A stretch of 64,000 bases of DNA from Nocardia lijiangensis NBRC 108240. GTDB taxonomy: Bacteria > Actinomycetota > Actinomycetes > Mycobacteriales > Mycobacteriaceae. The translations under genes were made by a program, and so were the position numbers. Each line of letters opens with the position of its first letter. The first letter of the stretch is position 1. The notes under the pieces were generated by a model, which was not told the origin of the DNA, made no database searches, and saw nothing but the letters and a program-made list of their open reading frames with translations. This document shows positions 62,796 to 64,000 of this stretch, piece by piece. The DNA is taken from NCBI RefSeq assembly GCF_001613045.1, contig NZ_BDBP01000030.1, positions 1-64,000 of the forward strand, given 5' to 3'.

Positions 62796-62963
62796 ATGAG
62801 CCCCATGTCCACCGACGTCACCGTGATCCTGCTGCTCGCCCTCGCCGGCTTCCTGATCGGCGGCGCGTACTCCACGTGGAAAACCTCCCGTCCCCTCTCC
62901 ATCTCCCTCGCGGCCTGCGCCGTTCTCGCCGCGGGCGGCGCCATAGCCTGGGGCTTCGCGTAA
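62796..62963 (+). CDS. Small membrane protein, 55 aa
   Basis: A 55-residue hydrophobic protein with two predicted helices (VTVILLLALAGFLIGGAY and LSISLAACAVLAAGGAIAWGF) joined by the charged turn STWKTSRP. Starts at 62796 or 62805 are both possible; neither has a strong ribosome site. Such short two-helix proteins are common in actinobacteria. It is divergent from the DUF1446 operon. No function can be assigned, but its hydrophobic periodicity supports it as real. Confidence 0.6.
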   Translation: MSPMSTDVTVILLLALAGFLIGGAYSTWKTSRPLSISLAACAVLAAGGAIAWGFA

Positions 62964-63006
62964 CAACAGGCGAATCCCGTGACTGCCGTCGGCCCGTCCC
63001 CGGTGA

Positions 63007-63357
63007 ATGAGAACACTCAGTATCCGTCGGCCGAGTGCTGATCGACTGCGATCAGTCGAAGTGACCGGCCCGCGGCTGCTCACTTTCGCCGAGGCCGTCG
63101 CCGAAATCGCCGCCGCCGCAGGGCGTCCGATCGAGTTCGTGCGGGTCGAGCCGGAGGACTACGCAGCCGCGGCGCGCGGCCAGGGCCTGCCGGACGAACT
63201 GGTCGACTTCCTGATCTACCTGTTCACCACGGTGCTGGACGGCCGCAACGCCCACGTGACGGACGGCATCGATCGCGGGCTGGGTCGCAAGCCAGGCGAT
63301 TTCGCCGATTACGTGCGCAAGACCGCCGCCACCGGCAGCTGGAATGCGTACGAGTAA
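63007..63357 (+). pseudogene. C-terminal remnant of an NmrA-like NAD(P)-binding protein
   Basis: The 116 codons encode a stretch typical of the C-terminus of NmrA-family oxidoreductases: VTGPRLLTFAEAVAEIAAAAGRPIEFVRVEPEDY, FLIYLFTTVLDGRNAHVTDGIDRGLGRKPGDFADY, then AATGSWNAYE. Intact family members are about 280 residues with an N-terminal Rossmann fold, and no GxxGxxG motif is found in the bases before this segment. A small palindrome, CGACTG-CGAT-CAGTCG at 63043-63058, lies at the break. It is most likely a truncated gene. Confidence 0.65.
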
Positions 63358-63425
63358 GTGCATCGGCGCGGCTCGAACCGACGGCCTCGACCTGCGGTTC
63401 TGGTTTCCGCCAGCTCGGGGCTGAC

Positions 63426-64000
63426 TTAGTTCCTCGATAGCCGGAAGATGCGGAGGTCTTCCGGCACACCACTGAGCGGGGCCGCGAAGAAACTGCGTCG
63501 GTAGGGCTTGACGGTCAAGCCCAGTTCCGCGAGCGTTTCCGGCTCCAGGGACTGGAGGGTGGCCTCGGAGACCATGGTGTTGCCGTTGCCGCCCGCCTCC
63601 ATGACGCGTGCGGCAATGGTGACGTCGACGCCGAGCCAGTCGCCGCCGATTTCGCGCGGCGAGCCGGTATGCAGGCCCATCCGCATCCTCGGGCGATAAC
63701 CGCGCAGGTCGATCTGGGACAGGTTGCGTTTGGCCTGGACGGCGGCGCGTACGGCGCGGTCTGCGGAGGGGAACACGGCCATGACGCCGTCGCCCATCCG
63801 CTTCACCACTCGGCCGCCGCGATCGGCGATCGGCGGTTCGATGGCCTTGGCGACCTCGCGCAGCAGTTCGAGGGTCACCTCGTCGCCCGCCGTGAGCGAC
63901 CAACTGGAGAAGGCCACCAGGTCGGTGAACATGACGGTGATCTCTTCGCTGCCTTTGCCGCGGCCGACGCGCTCCAGCATGGCCTGCCAGACCTGCAACG
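63426..64000 (-). CDS. Class III adenylate/guanylate cyclase domain protein (cut by window end)
   Basis: The visible 191 codons cover a class III cyclase catalytic domain. Metal-binding Asp residues are in MFTDLVAFS and GDGVMAVF, the base-recognising Lys in VVKRMGDG and Asp in LGVDVT, and the transition-state Arg in IAAR. The usual transition-state Asn (VNxAAR) is Thr here (VTIAAR). A TTG at 63998 is a possible start, but related proteins have N-terminal extensions, so the gene probably continues past the window. It would make cAMP or cGMP. Confidence 0.8.
   Translation of the reverse strand, partial: LQVWQAMLERVGRGKGSEEITVMFTDLVAFSSWSLTAGDEVTLELLREVAKAIEPPIADRGGRVVKRMGDGVMAVFPSADRAVRAAVQAKRNLSQIDLRGYRPRMRMGLHTGSPREIGGDWLGVDVTIAARVMEAGGNGNTMVSEATLQSLEPETLAELGLTVKPYRRSFFAAPLSGVPEDLRIFRLSRN

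Overview
The window is very GC-rich, densely coding DNA from a mycolic-acid actinobacterium, most likely Nocardia or a close relative. This is inferred from gene order and protein families, not from a marker gene. The order AAA ATPase, YbdK-type ligase, sodC, LytR_C protein, DUF3263, peptide deformylase, GNAT, xthA matches, from memory, M. tuberculosis Rv0435c-Rv0427c. The thiC/thiD genes (Rv0423c/Rv0422c) follow on the same side. GTG and TTG starts and ATGA stop/start overlaps are common. I saw no rRNA, tRNA, CRISPR array, prophage or insertion sequence.

Layout. 1-9.2 kb: the end of a tandem-AAA ATPase, a membrane protein, and a complete Mrp Na+/H+ antiporter operon (A/B fused, C, D, E, F, G) with a 77/78-bp tandem repeat between mrpA and mrpC. 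9.3-16.2 kb: conserved housekeeping block (PAP2-like membrane protein, ligase, periplasmic superoxide dismutase, LytR_C, DUF3263, deformylase, acetyltransferase, exonuclease III). 16.2-28.4 kb: MpaB-type oxygenase, acyl-CoA oxidase-like protein with a divergent TetR, the hmgA-fahA homogentisate operon, a small secreted protein, an MMPL transporter, a TetR and a secreted lipase. 28.5-39.7 kb: thiC with an upstream TPP riboswitch and, 8.5 kb away, thiD. Between them lie accessory genes: a stand-alone KasA-like synthase opposite a TetR gene, a thioesterase, an epoxide hydrolase opposite a TetR gene with a 58-bp nested palindrome, an NmrA-like protein and a COG0523 metallochaperone with a Zur-like box.

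39.8-46.6 kb: an oxidation cluster. A TetR and a DUF4873 gene lie opposite five tightly packed genes: two AurF-like diiron proteins, a Baeyer-Villiger-type flavin monooxygenase, an SDR and a ferredoxin-type reductase. The first AurF-like protein has lost three of the seven predicted metal ligands. 46.7-50.8 kb: a methyltransferase and a YkcC/YkcB-like pair (GT2-GtrA fusion and GT39 glycosyltransferase) closed by a strong hairpin. 50.8-53.5 kb: two NmrA-like oxidoreductases beside an ECF41-type sigma factor; one has an exact TGTCACA-N16-CGTC promoter. 53.5-62.6 kb: a seven-gene minus-strand operon for degradation of an unidentified branched or terpenoid acyl-CoA (DUF1446, two acyl-CoA dehydrogenases, biotin-dependent carboxylase alpha and beta subunits, enoyl-CoA hydratase, TetR), in the order of Rv0976c-Rv0971c. 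The right edge holds a small membrane protein, a fragment of an NmrA-like gene and a class III nucleotidyl cyclase cut by the window end.

The accessory part is dominated by lipid and hydrophobic-compound metabolism, with six TetR regulators, most of them beside the genes they probably control. The most unusual items are the diiron pair, the ECF41 regulatory unit, the nested operator and the start-codon repeat.
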